In this document: positions 32,043 through 41,107 of the stretch, one piece after another
Position numbering within the stretch: position 1 is the stretch's first letter
Layout: each line of letters starts with the position of its first letter
Origin: Locusta migratoria
Taxonomy: Eukaryota; Arthropoda; Insecta; Orthoptera; Acrididae
Direction of reading: 5' to 3'
Assembly (NCBI GenBank): GCA_026315105.1
Contig: CM048744.1
Coordinates: 664,147,676 to 664,211,675, forward strand
Length of the DNA stretch: 64,000 nucleotides
Notes under the pieces: model-generated
Databases searched by the model: none
What the model saw: only the letters and a program-made list of their open reading frames with translations
What the model was told of the DNA's origin: nothing
Translations under genes and position numbers: made by a program

Positions 32043-32214
32043 GCAGGTATGTTTCTACTTTAGTCAAAGATTTCAGTGAGGTACTTCCTATAGCCCATCC
32101 TCCCCCTCCCTCCTGTTGAGCACTGTGGCGTTGATACGAAAGTTACACTGCCTTACTGTACTTCAACTGCAGTTCCACGTCTATGATAAATTTAAAAGTG
32201 GCCCTAAGGTCAAA

Positions 32215-32661
32215 GCAAATGTTTGTAAAGTTATGGAACCAAACTGCAGTGCTCCTGAGTCGCTAAACTTACAAAATACTTAAACTAATAGCAACAATAA
32301 TAAAAATCCTTGAGACATACATTGTCTCATTACAGCAAAGGTATTGAATATAAGGAGAAATGTTGAATTAAAATTTGTGCTTTGGCCGGGATTCGAACCC
32401 TGAACCTTCTCCTTACTAGGCAGACTGTTAGCTGAGCGGTTATAGCGTCTGCTTGGTAAGCAGGAGGTCCCGGGTTCGAATCCCGTCCATAGCACAAATT
32501 TTTATTCAACGCCTCTTATTATGTTCACTAGTTAAACTGACTGATGCTAAGGACGACACACACACACAAATGCCGGAGGGACGACTCGAACCTCCGACGG
32601 GGAGCTGACGCGCACTCCTCGGGTAGGCGCCTTAGAGCGCACGGCCACTCTCGCGCGGCAG
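32215..32661 (-). mobile_element. SINE, type C/B, split by a tRNA-foldback
   Basis: Tail and body ('gtttgtaaagttatggaacc', 'gtcgctaaacttacaaaata') run to about 32290. The rest (CA run, B-box complement 'cgactcgaacctccgac', head complement 'ggccactctcgcgcgg') runs from about 32531. About 240 bases of unrelated sequence lie between, holding the foldback at 32362-32510. The insertion borders are not sharp. Confidence 0.7.
32362..32510. repeat. foldback with tRNA-Thr-like arms
   Basis: Outer arms 'gttgaattaaaatttgtgct' and 'agcacaaatttttattcaac' enclose two inverted tRNA-like halves. The plus-strand half reads 'ttagctgagcgg' (A box), an anticodon arm 'ctgcttggtaagcag' whose seven-base loop would place GGT (Thr), and 'cgggttcgaatcccg' (T arm). 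The inverse half carries 'gggattcgaaccct' and 'ccttactaggcagac'. The acceptor stem is incomplete, so I treat it as tRNA-derived rather than a gene. Confidence 0.65.
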
Positions 32662-32684
32662 GCCCTAAGACTGGCGTCATACTA

Positions 32685-33304
32685 CTGGGTGATCAAAAAG
32701 TCAATATAAATTTAATAAATCACGTAATAATGTAGACAGAGAGGTAAAAATTGACACACGAGCTTGTAATGACATGGAGTTTTATTAGAACCGAAAAAAA
32801 GAAGTATTGTTAGACGCGTGAAAGATCTCTTGCGCGCGTCGTTTGGTGATGATCCTGTGCTCAGCCGCCACTTTCGTCATGCTTGGCCTCCCAGGTTCCC
32901 AGAGCTTTTGGCTTTGGGGTTACCTGAAGTCGCAAGTGCATCGTGATCGACCGACATCTCTAGGGATGCTGAAAGACAACATCCGACGCCAATGCCTCAC
33001 CATAACTCCGGATATGCTTTACAGTGCTGTTCACAACATTATTCCTCGACTACAGCTATTGTCGAGGAATGATGGCGACATATTGAGCATTTCTTGTAAA
33101 GAACATCATCTTTGCTTTGTTTTCATTTGTTCGCTAATTATTGCTTTTCTGATCAGATGAAGCTCCATCTGTCGGACATTTTTCTTTTTGTTCTAATAAA
33201 ACCCCATGTCATTCCAACCATGTGTGTCAATTTTTATCTCTCTATCTCCATTATTCCGTGATTTATTAAGTTTTCAAATTGATACTGACTTTTTGATCAG
33301 CCGT
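32685..33304 (+). mobile_element. Tc1/mariner-type deletion derivative with about 110 bp TIRs
   Basis: Left 'gggtgatcaaaaagtcaata' and right (as complement) 'ggctgatcaaaaagtcagta' start inverted repeats. These continue through 'taataaatcacg', 'gataaaaattgacacac' and 'gttttattagaac' for about 110 bp. TA flanks both sides (32683-32684, 33305-33306). Inside, the plus strand keeps the C-terminal end of a transposase: 'FWLWGYLKSQVHRDRPTSLG', 'MLKDNIRRQCLTI' and 'DGDIL'. The preceding 'SPDLxPxD'-type block that would give the third acidic residue is deleted. 620 bp in total. Confidence 0.8.
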
Positions 33305-33306
33305 TA

Positions 33307-33907
33307 GTACTAGGCAGATGGAATGTACGTTGTTGCACAAACAAAGCTCCTCCTACAGCCAGGCGTTGCAAGATAAAATGTCAGGTACAAGGACGAGCGG
33401 TGCAAGGCAGCTTGGGTCGGCGACCGCGGCTGCGGCAGAAAAAGCGCCTCATTTTCTTAAAGGAGAGTGCGATCACAGCTCTGAAATAACGATGCGGACA
33501 CACCGGTCAGCCTTGACCGCGGCGCCCTGTCGTTTACGTCACGGCTGGTTGCATTATCAGCCGTCAACCAGGACACCGGCTGTCTACCGGCAAAAGGTCT
33601 GAGGAACTCTCCCAGGGCAGGGGCAGCGCGATGGTGGCAAAAGCAACGTCACACGTTAACTGGGCGCATGCGCCGCGAAGCCTTGCCCTTGGTGAGCTAA
33701 GCAGAGACCTAGTGCAGGTGACGTCAGCGGAGTTATGGCTGCGCTGTTACGCTTGCGGTTTACTGCGCCCCAAACGAGGAGAAAGCCTTGTCACGCCTCC
33801 TTAAGGGAATTGCCGATTCCCAGCATCCGCAAAGGAGAGCTGATGCCGATAAAAGTGTTGCCGGTATGAGATCGGTTGAAGACATAGGTGTGAAGTTTTA
33901 TTGCATA
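33307..33907. other. GC-rich unclassified segment
   Basis: 33380-33800 is GC-rich with frequent CpG ('gaccgcggctgcggcagaaa'). An open frame at 33318-33602 resembles no known family. It could be retroelement-derived. No promoter element is evident. Confidence 0.3.
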
Positions 33908-34617
33908 CCAGCTTAAACCAGCGGCTCCGCTCGCGTGTTGATTGATAGATAAGCTATCTTTCAGTAGTGTGCTATGAGACTGGTTTTGAAGGTTGAAATG
34001 AAATACAATACCTTCTTTAGAAACAAATATTTTAATCAACATTCAAATAAAAAAAATAAAATTATGAGAAGTGCTTAATGATTTACAATAAATAATACAT
34101 ACATTATTCATTGTAGCCTGTGATGCAATATCTCAACACGTATGGTGAGAGTAATGTCCAAATTCATTTTAATTTCATTTTAGGGCATTCTGGTAAACTA
34201 CGTTATTTGTAGTATTGTACTTGATGTAATGCACGAAACGTCAAATCGATTTTTTTAAAGATATGTATTAAAAGAAATTTTTTTTTACTGCTTTATTTAT
34301 TTATTCTTATGTTTCCTTATTCGTAGTCTTGCCCTTACGGAGAAAGAGCTGAAGACATTGAAGAACGCATAGACCAAAGTTATGGTCTGTGGCATCACGT
34401 TTCGCTGTATGTAACCTCCTTGCTGTAGAGTCGCAAACGTCATCGCTGGCCTTCAGTCCGAATTTTTTTTTATAATTTGACGACTTTCAACCACCATATC
34501 TTCCACCCCATTATAGCTATCGGCATGGTACTGCTATGGTCTACAACGGGAGACTTCGACAACAGTTACACAACAGACCGTTTGCGTTCTGTAGTTTTCG
34601 CTGCAGGGCGAAATATT

Positions 34618-34623
34618 AAAACA

Positions 34624-34654
<31 letters not shown>

Positions 34655-34665
34655 GCGCGCGCGCG
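34618..34665. repeat. (AC)n-(GC)n alternating purine-pyrimidine tract
   Basis: About 11 AC units are followed directly by about 12 GC units. Such strictly alternating sequence is the classic Z-DNA-forming type. The matching spot in H2 has only 'cacacaca', so it expanded in this copy. Confidence 0.92.
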
Positions 34666-34963
34666 GCGTAGAATTTTATATACACCGGTAACTTTCCATC
34701 CCAATATACTCCACCCTTTTATCATTATCAACCCTCAAGCAACAATGCAACCAATAAAACCATTTTCAAAGAGTAAGCATAATTTTGAAACAGTAATTAT
34801 TGTTGCTCATTTCGTGTTATATTCTTCATATTATTAAATATCAACCAAATCGCTATAAAACCGTGCCTAAAACCTTCCTCAGGTATAAATTAGTAATTGT
34901 ACAAATATTTAAGTCGCTGCGTCTTGTCGTTCGGACGTGATAAGCGTTCACCGAACAGACATT

Positions 34964-34968
<5 letters not shown>

Positions 34969-35027
<59 letters not shown>
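34969..35027. repeat. (AT)n microsatellite
   Basis: Nearly 60 bases of AT lie within Helitron H1. H2 has about 16 bases of AT at the same position (48483-48498). Confidence 0.95.
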
Positions 35028-35028
<1 letters not shown>

Positions 35029-35269
35029 CTATCCGATCGCCATAAAACCGTGCCTAAAGCCTTCCCCGGGTAGACATTAGTAACTGTACAAATTTTTAGC
35101 TCTTTATATCTTGTGGTTCAGACGTGATAAACGTACACCGAACAGACATTCACATTTATAGATATAGATATGTTTCGACAACATCAAGTTCTCCATTGCC
35201 CCCTGTAGACATCGAATATGATGGTAATAATAATACTCACTTAGAATCAGTATAATAAAAAAATCTATT

Positions 35270-35790
35270 TCAGCCAATGGTCACACAAAAGTAAGGGAAA
35301 TAAAAAAGCAGGCGACGGAAATACTAAGGAAAATTTTCGGACCAGTTTTCGTGAAGGAATTTGGATAAAGAGGCCATCAAGAGAGATTTACTAACACACA
35401 AAACAATAACTAATATTTGTAGAAAAAGAGGCATGTCAGCAGGATGAATGAGAAAATCTCTGAGAATAGCAAATACTAGCAAAAACAACACATAATGGAT
35501 CACTGAAGCAGAAGAAGACATTAAAGAACTGGGACTCACACAGGACAGCATAAATAACAGAGAGCAGTTCAGAAACATCATAAATAAACATACCTTTAAG
35601 TGATAATAAACTGGAAAAGAACGAAATAAACGGTCGGAACAATGTAAGAAAGAACTCAACGAGCGTATGGAGAGATTCTGGAAAGAAAGAAAGAAGAAGA
35701 ACAAATCTGACTACTGAATTTCAACCGCTCTCTTAAAAGGGAATAGTCGATAATAGTAATAAATAATAATAACAATAAATTAATAATGAT
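35270..35790 (+). pseudogene. RTE-related LINE, 3' coding end
   Basis: The plus strand reads, across stops, 'QATEILRKIFGPVFVKE', 'WITEAEEDIKELGLTQDSIN' and 'NREQFRNIINKHTFK', then a basic tail with 'ERMERFWKERKKKNKS'. This resembles the C-terminal tail of an RTE-like family with a lysine-rich end. It closes in 'taataaataataataacaat', an AAT-rich 3' tail usual for RTE elements. Minus-strand open frames here are shadows. Confidence 0.55.
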
Positions 35791-35929
35791 CCGAAGAGAA
35801 TAAGAGATACTTGTACGAAAGGAATATTGTATAGCGATATTGTAAAATCTGGTGTCTGTGTGTTCCACATATCAGTTAAAGTGCAGTTTATGCGGCAGTG
35901 GCTAGCCGTCACGCTCGCTAGGTTAGGAA

Positions 35930-36340
35930 CGGAAGAGCAGCCAATCAGGAGTCGAGTTATACCGGCCAATAAGATACCGTGTTTCATGAAGAGTAAATTT
36001 GACGTCGGTTTCGAAGTATTTTTAATTTCGGTGCGGCGTTTGTGTGATTCCATGTTCCATTTATGAGAGTTTTTTATATAATTGTCGTATTACGGTCATA
36101 AGTGACCTATTATTAATACACCACAGCAGTCAACCATAGAGCAGGTATAGCATGTTTTATTTATTTTATGATACGTTCGAAACAGTGATCAAGTGATATC
36201 CATACTGATAGCAACTGTAACTTGTTGATCGTCAAAAACTTTTGCATACACCGCTTCGATTTGTTTACATAGTACAATTGTAACGCTCTTCCTTATTGGC
36301 CGCGGCATCGCGACTCCTGATTGGCTGCTCTTCCTAAACT
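35930..36340. repeat. inverted-repeat element, about 45 bp arms
   Basis: 'ggaagagcagccaatcagga' at about 35930 is the inverse of 'tcctgattggctgctcttcc' at about 36316. The similarity continues to 'ggccaataa' and 'ttattggcc' near 35962 and 36293. The interior is AT-rich with no coding. The size and structure fit a MITE, but I could not define a TSD. Confidence 0.5.
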
Positions 36341-36355
36341 ATTTGAACCAATTTC

Positions 36356-36708
36356 CTGGCAGATTAAAATTGTGTGCCGGAACCGGGACTCGAACCTGGG
36401 ACCTTTGACTTTCGCGGGCAAGCGCACTACCGACTGTGCTATCCCGACACGACTCACGATGCCACCTCACAACCTTACTTCCGCCAGTACCTCGCTTCCT
36501 ACTTTCCAAACTACACAGAAGCTCTCCTGCGAGCCATGCAGGACTAGCACTCCTGGAAGAAAGGATATGGTGAAGACATGGCTTAGCCACAATCTAAGGG
36601 ATGTTTCCAGAATGAAACTTTCACTCTGCAGCGGAGTGTGCGCTGATATGAAACTTCATGGCAGATTAAAATTGTGTGCCGGAAACGGGACTCGAACCTG
36701 GGACCTTT
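36356..36708 (+). repeat. tandem repeat, 303 bp unit, with tRNA-like block
   Basis: 'tggcagattaaaattgtgtg' occurs at 36356 and again at 36659, each followed by 'ggactcgaacctgggacctt'. One full unit and the start of a second are present. The unit includes 'cttcctactttccaaactac', 'gacatggcttagccacaatc' and 'actctgcagcggagtgtgcg'. Its leader and tRNA-like block are those of the foldback at 28 kb. The second unit breaks off at 'cctttgcctt', joined to a Tc1 remnant. Confidence 0.75.
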
Positions 36709-37140
36709 GCCTTAAGGACTTAAACGCGATTCATCATTTGTGAGATGCTCTTGACAGACGCATTGCAGTTACACCAGCACCTCCCACAACGGTTGCAGAG
36801 CTAGATGTTGCACTAATGGAAGGATGGCCCCGCCGGCCGCGGTGGCCGAGGAGACCGAGGCGCTCCAGTCGAGGTCTGCACGGCCACTACGGTCGGGGGT
36901 TCGAATCCCCCCTCGGGCATGGATATTTGTGCCGTCCTAAGTCTTAGTTAGTTCATAAGTAGTTTGTAAGTTTAGGGACTGATGACCCCGTAGTTAAGTA
37001 CCATAGACTATACAAACATTTGAACATTTTTTTGAAGGACGGCCCAATATCCCTCAAGAGCTGTTTGATAACATCATACTTTCCATGCCACATAGGCGTG
37101 CAACTGTATTGGCCGTTCGAGGTGATCACACGGCCTGTTA
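36709..37140 (+). pseudogene. Tc1-type transposase C-terminal end, split by a SINE
   Basis: The plus strand reads 'DLNAIHHL', a stop, then 'DALDRRIAVTPAPPTTVAEL' and 'DVALMEGWP'. After the SINE it continues as 'NIPQELFDNIILSMPHRRAT' and 'VLAVRGDHTA'. This is the end of a Tc1 DDE transposase ('PIEHLWDxLDRR'). The catalytic Glu position reads His, and a stop follows it. Only this part of the element remains. Confidence 0.8.
36831..37033 (+). mobile_element. SINE, type A, 12 bp TSD, inside Tc1 remnant
   Basis: It begins 'cgccggccgcggtggccgag' and ends 'catttgaacattttttt'. The flanks 'gaaggatggccc' (36819-36830) and 'gaaggacggccc' (37034-37045) are a 12 bp TSD with one mismatch. The Tc1 frame continues across it. 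Confidence 0.92.
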
Positions 37141-37765
37141 GAGGGCAACGAGAATGACTGTAAGACAGGCACAGAAAATTTCTGTCGATAACTGCAAATA
37201 ACACCACAAAATCAAACGAACAACTACTCTGCTACGCGCATGCTTCTACGGTGACGTCATGCGCAGAACGGCGATTACGCAGGCAGTTTGGGCCCCCTTG
37301 ATGATGATGGCAATGCTGTTGGTGTTGATGACGGTAATGGTGCAGAGTGCGTTGGTAGGAAGAGGCCGACGGACCGCTCAGCCGGCTGGCTAGCATTCGT
37401 CGCTAGCCGGCGCGTGGTGTATCGCGGCCGTGTCCCTCCAGCTCGTCCTTTTGCCGGCTCTCTTTTGGGATGCAGCGCGGCCGCCTCTCATTAAGCGGCC
37501 GGAATGCGGCCTCGTGTTTCCGCGGCTATTACGTCGGATTCCTTCCCCAGAGCCTCGCTGTAGCCTTCCAGACGGCGGCGGCGCTGTCTGCGACCGCCGC
37601 GGCCAACGGTCGCAACGCCAACACTCGATGTGGTTCTCTGCACCGGAGTCTCTCAACCTGCGGTCGCCAGCTCTTGTGCGGTAGGGGGGGGGGGCTGTCG
37701 CCGTCTAAGGGGGGAAGTATACGTGATCAAAAGTATCCAGTGTAATTTTTCTGGCTTAAAGCCAT
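37141..37765. other. CpG-rich unclassified segment
   Basis: 37280-37720 is GC- and CpG-rich ('tgcgaccgccgcggccaacg', 'gcgtggtgtatcgcggccgt') with overlapping frames in all phases and an 11 base G run near 37685. It could be a CpG-island-like host segment or a GC-rich LINE leader, as it lies directly before an RTE-like fragment. No TATA or initiator could be placed with confidence. Confidence 0.35.
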
Positions 37766-38497
37766 TCATGTATGAACCGTTTGGTGGAAATGGGAAGAAA
37801 ATACGGCATGGAAATCAACATAGAAAAATCAAAAGTGATGACAATATCAAAACGTCAGAAACCCTTGAAGATAATTGTTGACAATCGGGAACTGGAAAAT
37901 GTGAATCAGTTCAAATACCTGGGATGTTTTATCACAAAGGATGCCAACTGCACCAACGAAATCCGAGCAAGAATCGCCATGGCCAAAGCTTATTTCAACA
38001 AGAAGAGGACTCTGCTGGACAGCAACTTGAGTTTGGCATTAAGGAAGAAACTAGTAAAGTCCTACATTTGGAGCATTGCACTGTATGGAGCAGAGACGTG
38101 GACCGTGAGAAAGAAGGAGAAAAAATACTTAGAGAGCTTCGAAATGTGGTGCTGGAGGAGAATGGAAAAGATCAAATGGACAGATCGCATGAAAAATGAT
38201 GATGTACTGAGAAGAGTAGGAGAGAAGTATTCTGCATACAATTCTACAGAGAAAGGCCAACTGGGTTGGACACATACTTAGACACGAAGGACTCCTACGC
38301 GATGTCATCGAAGGAAAAATAAGAGATACCACAGGACGGGGAAGGAGGAGGGTTCAACATTTGGACGACATGAAAGATGGAAGGAGATACAACAGACTGA
38401 AGGAAGAAGCTGAAGACAGGGAACAATGGAATCCGAAATTCTCCGTACAAAGACATGGACCTGCCAATAGGCAGAATACCTTATAATAATAATAAAG
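37766..38497 (+). pseudogene. RTE-type LINE, RT C-terminal region to 3' end
   Basis: One open frame (37772-38281, 169 codons) reads 'RLVEMGRKYGMEINIEKSKV', 'NVNQFKYLGCFITKD', 'LVKSYIWSIALYGAETWTV' and 'LESFEMWCWRRMEKIKWTDR'. These are late RT motifs and the RTE C-terminal domain. It is unusually open for this window. After a frameshift near 38260 the frame continues to 'ataataataataaagcc', an AAT-type 3' tail. The subfamily differs from the 6.9 and 19 kb copies. Confidence 0.85.
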
Positions 38498-38751
38498 CCA
38501 TTAAAATGAAAGTATTGCTTCAGTGCAGCCGGTTAGGACCAGTAGGCGACAGATGGTAAAAGCTGGTGACAACCACGACAGGTGGTACAATAGGTCGTGT
38601 TCTCATGGGAAAGAGCACTGGCAAATCTCCCCGAATTCTAGGGAAGTCCCCGAGCGGCAGGCACTGGACGCCGATTGGCTGTAGCACGGGCGGTCACGCG
38701 CCAAAACGCAATCATATTTTTGTTAATATTCATTAAACTATACATGTGGCG

Positions 38752-38774
38752 TCTGTTCCGAAAGAACAGACGTC
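38752..38774. repeat. short palindrome
   Basis: 'cgtctgttc', five bases 'cgaaa', then 'gaacagacg' make a perfect 9 bp hairpin. I recall similar 'gtctgttc'/'gaacagac' blocks in orthopteran repeats, so it is likely the end of a dispersed element. Confidence 0.6.
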
Positions 38775-38799
38775 ACTTCTGATCCTGCAGTTGTTATTA

Positions 38800-38912
38800 T
38801 TTAATATTCACAGAATATATGACATCAACTGCGATTGGGCAAAGCTGAAAATGTGTACCCAGCCGGGATTCGAACCCGGGTCTCCTGCTTTCTAGGCAGT
38901 TGCGCTGACCCC
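38800..38912 (-). mobile_element. tRNA-derived SINE, short family
   Basis: In sense direction it reads 'gtcagcgcaactgcctagaa', 'agcaggagacccgggttcga' and 'atcccggctgggtac', then the tail ending 'catatattctgtgaatatt'. The T arm is intact and an anticodon-like arm (ctgc, seven-base loop, gcag) is present. The A box is poor and there is no acceptor pairing. A second, partial copy starts the window (1-86). Confidence 0.65.
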
Positions 38913-39486
38913 AGTTGATGTTATTATGCAGTTTGCTGGTTTTCTGCTTACTTTCAATAAATCATCTGGCATTCCAAACTACCACGGTTTTATTCCGTAA
39001 TTATGTCAGTTCCTGCCAATAGTTTAGCAATTACAGCCTCATTCAAGAACTCCGACCTGCGTGCTATCATCTGCGTGGGGACATCTATAGAAAACGTCAG
39101 GTTGGTGAACTTTTAGCTTTTCTACTCTTCACACGGTGCAGTGGGGAGTAACTACAACCCTCGCGTACACTGTCATTGCGGTACAAACGCAAACTGTTGT
39201 GCGTCATCCATAGCAACATGGAGGAGGAAAGGAAATGATATAGGACCGTATAACATACCCCCTGTAGACATTACTCCCGTTTCACCACACACCCCGTAAT
39301 CATTTTAGGTATAATGGGCTGCCACCCATAGGCGTAGCCAGGACTTGATTACGGGAGGGATTTTCAACAACTGAACATCCTAAAATATTACGTGGGTCTC
39401 CTAATAACATGTAACAATAGCCATCCAAGACTGTCGATTTGCTTCGGACAAATAGGTGCTCTATCTTGCCTCACAGTGGGATAAAT
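38913..39486. other. no recognisable feature
   Basis: Sequence between a SINE and a Tc1 element. I recognise nothing here. Confidence 0.4.
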
Positions 39487-40760
39487 ATACACTACTGATC
39501 ATTAAAATTGCTACACTAAGAAGAAATGCAGATGATAAACGGGTATTCAGTGGACAAATATATTATACTAGAACTGACATGTGATTACATTTTCACGAAA
39601 TTTGTGTGCATAGATCCTGAGAAATCAGTACCCAGAACAACGACCTCTGGCCGTAATAACGGCCTTGATTCGCCTGGGCATTGAGTCAAACACAGCTTGG
39701 ATGGCGTGTGCAGGTACAGATGCACATGCAGCTTCAACTCGATACCACAGTTTATCAAGAGTAGTGATTGGCGTATTGTGACGAGACAGTTGTTCGGCCA
39801 CCATTGACCAGATGTTTTCAGTTGGTGAGAGATGTGGAGAATGTGCCGGCCAGTACAGCAGTCGAACATTTTTCGTATCCAGAAAGGCCCGAACAGGACC
39901 TGCAACATGCGGTCGTGATTTATACTGCTGAAATGTAGGGTTTCGCAGCGATCGAATGAAGCGTAGAGCCACGGGTCGTAACACGTTTGAAATGTAACGG
40001 CCACTGTTAAAAGTGCCGTCGATGCGAACAAGAGGTGACCGAGACGTGTAAACAATGGCATCACGCCGGGTGATACGCCAGTATGGCGATGACGAATACG
40101 CGGTTCCTATGTGCGTTCACCGCGATGTTGCCAAACACGGATGCGACCATCATGATGCTGTAAACAGAACCCGGATTCATCCGTAAAAATGACGTTTTGC
40201 CATTCGTGCACCCAGGTTCGTCGTTGCGTACACCATCGCAGGCGCTCCTGTCTGTGATGCAGCGTCAAGGGTAACCGCAGCCATGGTATCAAGCTGATAG
40301 TCCATGCTGCTGCAAACGTCGTCGAACTGTTCATACTGCTGTCTCGCAAACGTCCCCATTTGTTGACTCAGGGATCGAGACGTGGCTTCACGATCCGTTA
40401 CAGCCATGCGGATAAGATGCCTGTCATTTCGATTGCTAGGTGATACGAGACCGTTGGGATCCAGCACGGCGTTTAGTATTGCCCCCCTGAACCAACCGAT
40501 TCCATATTCTGCTAACAGTCATTGGATCGCGACCAATGCGAGCGGCAATGTCGCGATACGATAAACCACAATCGCGATAGGCTGCAATGCGACCTTTATT
40601 AAAGTCGGAAACGTTATGGTACGCATTTCTCCTCCTTACACGAGGCATCACAACAATGTTTTACCAGGCAACGCCGATCAGCTGCTGTTTGTGTATGAGA
40701 AACCGGTTGGAAACTTTCCTCATGTCAGCACGTTGTAGGTGTGACCATCGGCGCCTACCT
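39487..40760 (-). mobile_element. Tc1-type transposon, nearly full transposase, inactive
   Basis: The left end is 'cactactgatcattaaaatt' next to TA. The minus-strand transposase is almost complete over frameshifts. It has the helix-turn-helix 'YRDIAARIGRDPMTVSRIWN' (40436-40651), 'WVHEWQNVIFTDESGF' with the first catalytic Asp (40107-40349), and 'LRNPTFQQYKSRPHVAGPVR', where the usual 'QDNARPH' has become 'QYKSRPH' so the second Asp is lost. 'HSPHLSPTENIWSMVAEQL' still holds the catalytic Glu. The C-terminus is 'DSMPRRIKAVITARGRCSGY'. The matching right TIR was not found. Confidence 0.9.
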
Positions 40761-40845
40761 TGTGGCGAATGCACGGTGAACGTCATTTGCCAGCGTGTGT
40801 TTGAGCCAGGTGTCCGGAAACTTTTATCACAAAGTGTACTTTCAC
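40761..40845. other. end of a different Tc1-like element fused to the right side
   Basis: 'agccaggtgtccggaaactt' and 'ttatcacaaagtgta' resemble, as complement, the terminal sequence of another Tc1-like family as I recall it. It stands where the right TIR of the 39.5 kb element should be. This could be a chimeric element or two abutting insertions. Confidence 0.35.
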
Positions 40846-41107
40846 AACCAGACGGATGCTTGTGTAAATACTTGTGGTTCCGCAGTACAATGACAAAGGT
40901 CTAATGTAAGAGATATTTTGTTTATACTAATTCTGAATTGAACAGGACGCAGACTTCTCGTGAGATCGAGTGTACTGCCGGTAGTCCGAGTCTTCCCAAC
41001 AATATATTTCGACGGCGTAGCTCGTTAGTTATTCCTTGAGACTCAGTACACTAGATCTGACAAGTGTCAACGAATCGCCGGGACAGCCTACGATATTGTA
41101 GGATGTA
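40846..41107. other. no recognisable feature
   Basis: A short intergenic stretch before the 3' tail of J2. Confidence 0.4.

Larger units (their letters stand above)
33908..35168 (-). mobile_element. Helitron copy H1, non-autonomous
   Basis: On the minus strand it begins TC ('tctatatctataaatgtgaa') next to A and ends with the hairpin 'gcgagcggagccgc' shortly before CTGG followed by T. The same termini and most of the interior occur in H2 at 47.4-48.6 kb: 'atgagactggttttgaagg', 'ataaataatacatacattat', 'cgtcatcgctggccttcagt' and 'aaccgtgcctaaa'. H1 lacks the helicase remnant that H2 keeps. It has acquired an AC/GC tract and a long AT tract. Confidence 0.85.

Noticed and set aside
32425..32495. 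Candidate tRNA-Thr gene (GGT anticodon)
   Set aside because: The anticodon and T arms look good but the acceptor stem is incomplete, and an inverse partial copy lies alongside. Treated as a foldback element.
35324..35704. 126-codon minus-strand frame, hydrophobic and serine rich
   Set aside because: Shadow of a purine-rich plus-strand RTE coding end with recognisable lysine-rich sequence.
39487..40760. An active Tc1 copy
   Set aside because: The second catalytic Asp is replaced (QDN to QYK), frames are shifted, and the right terminal repeat is missing.
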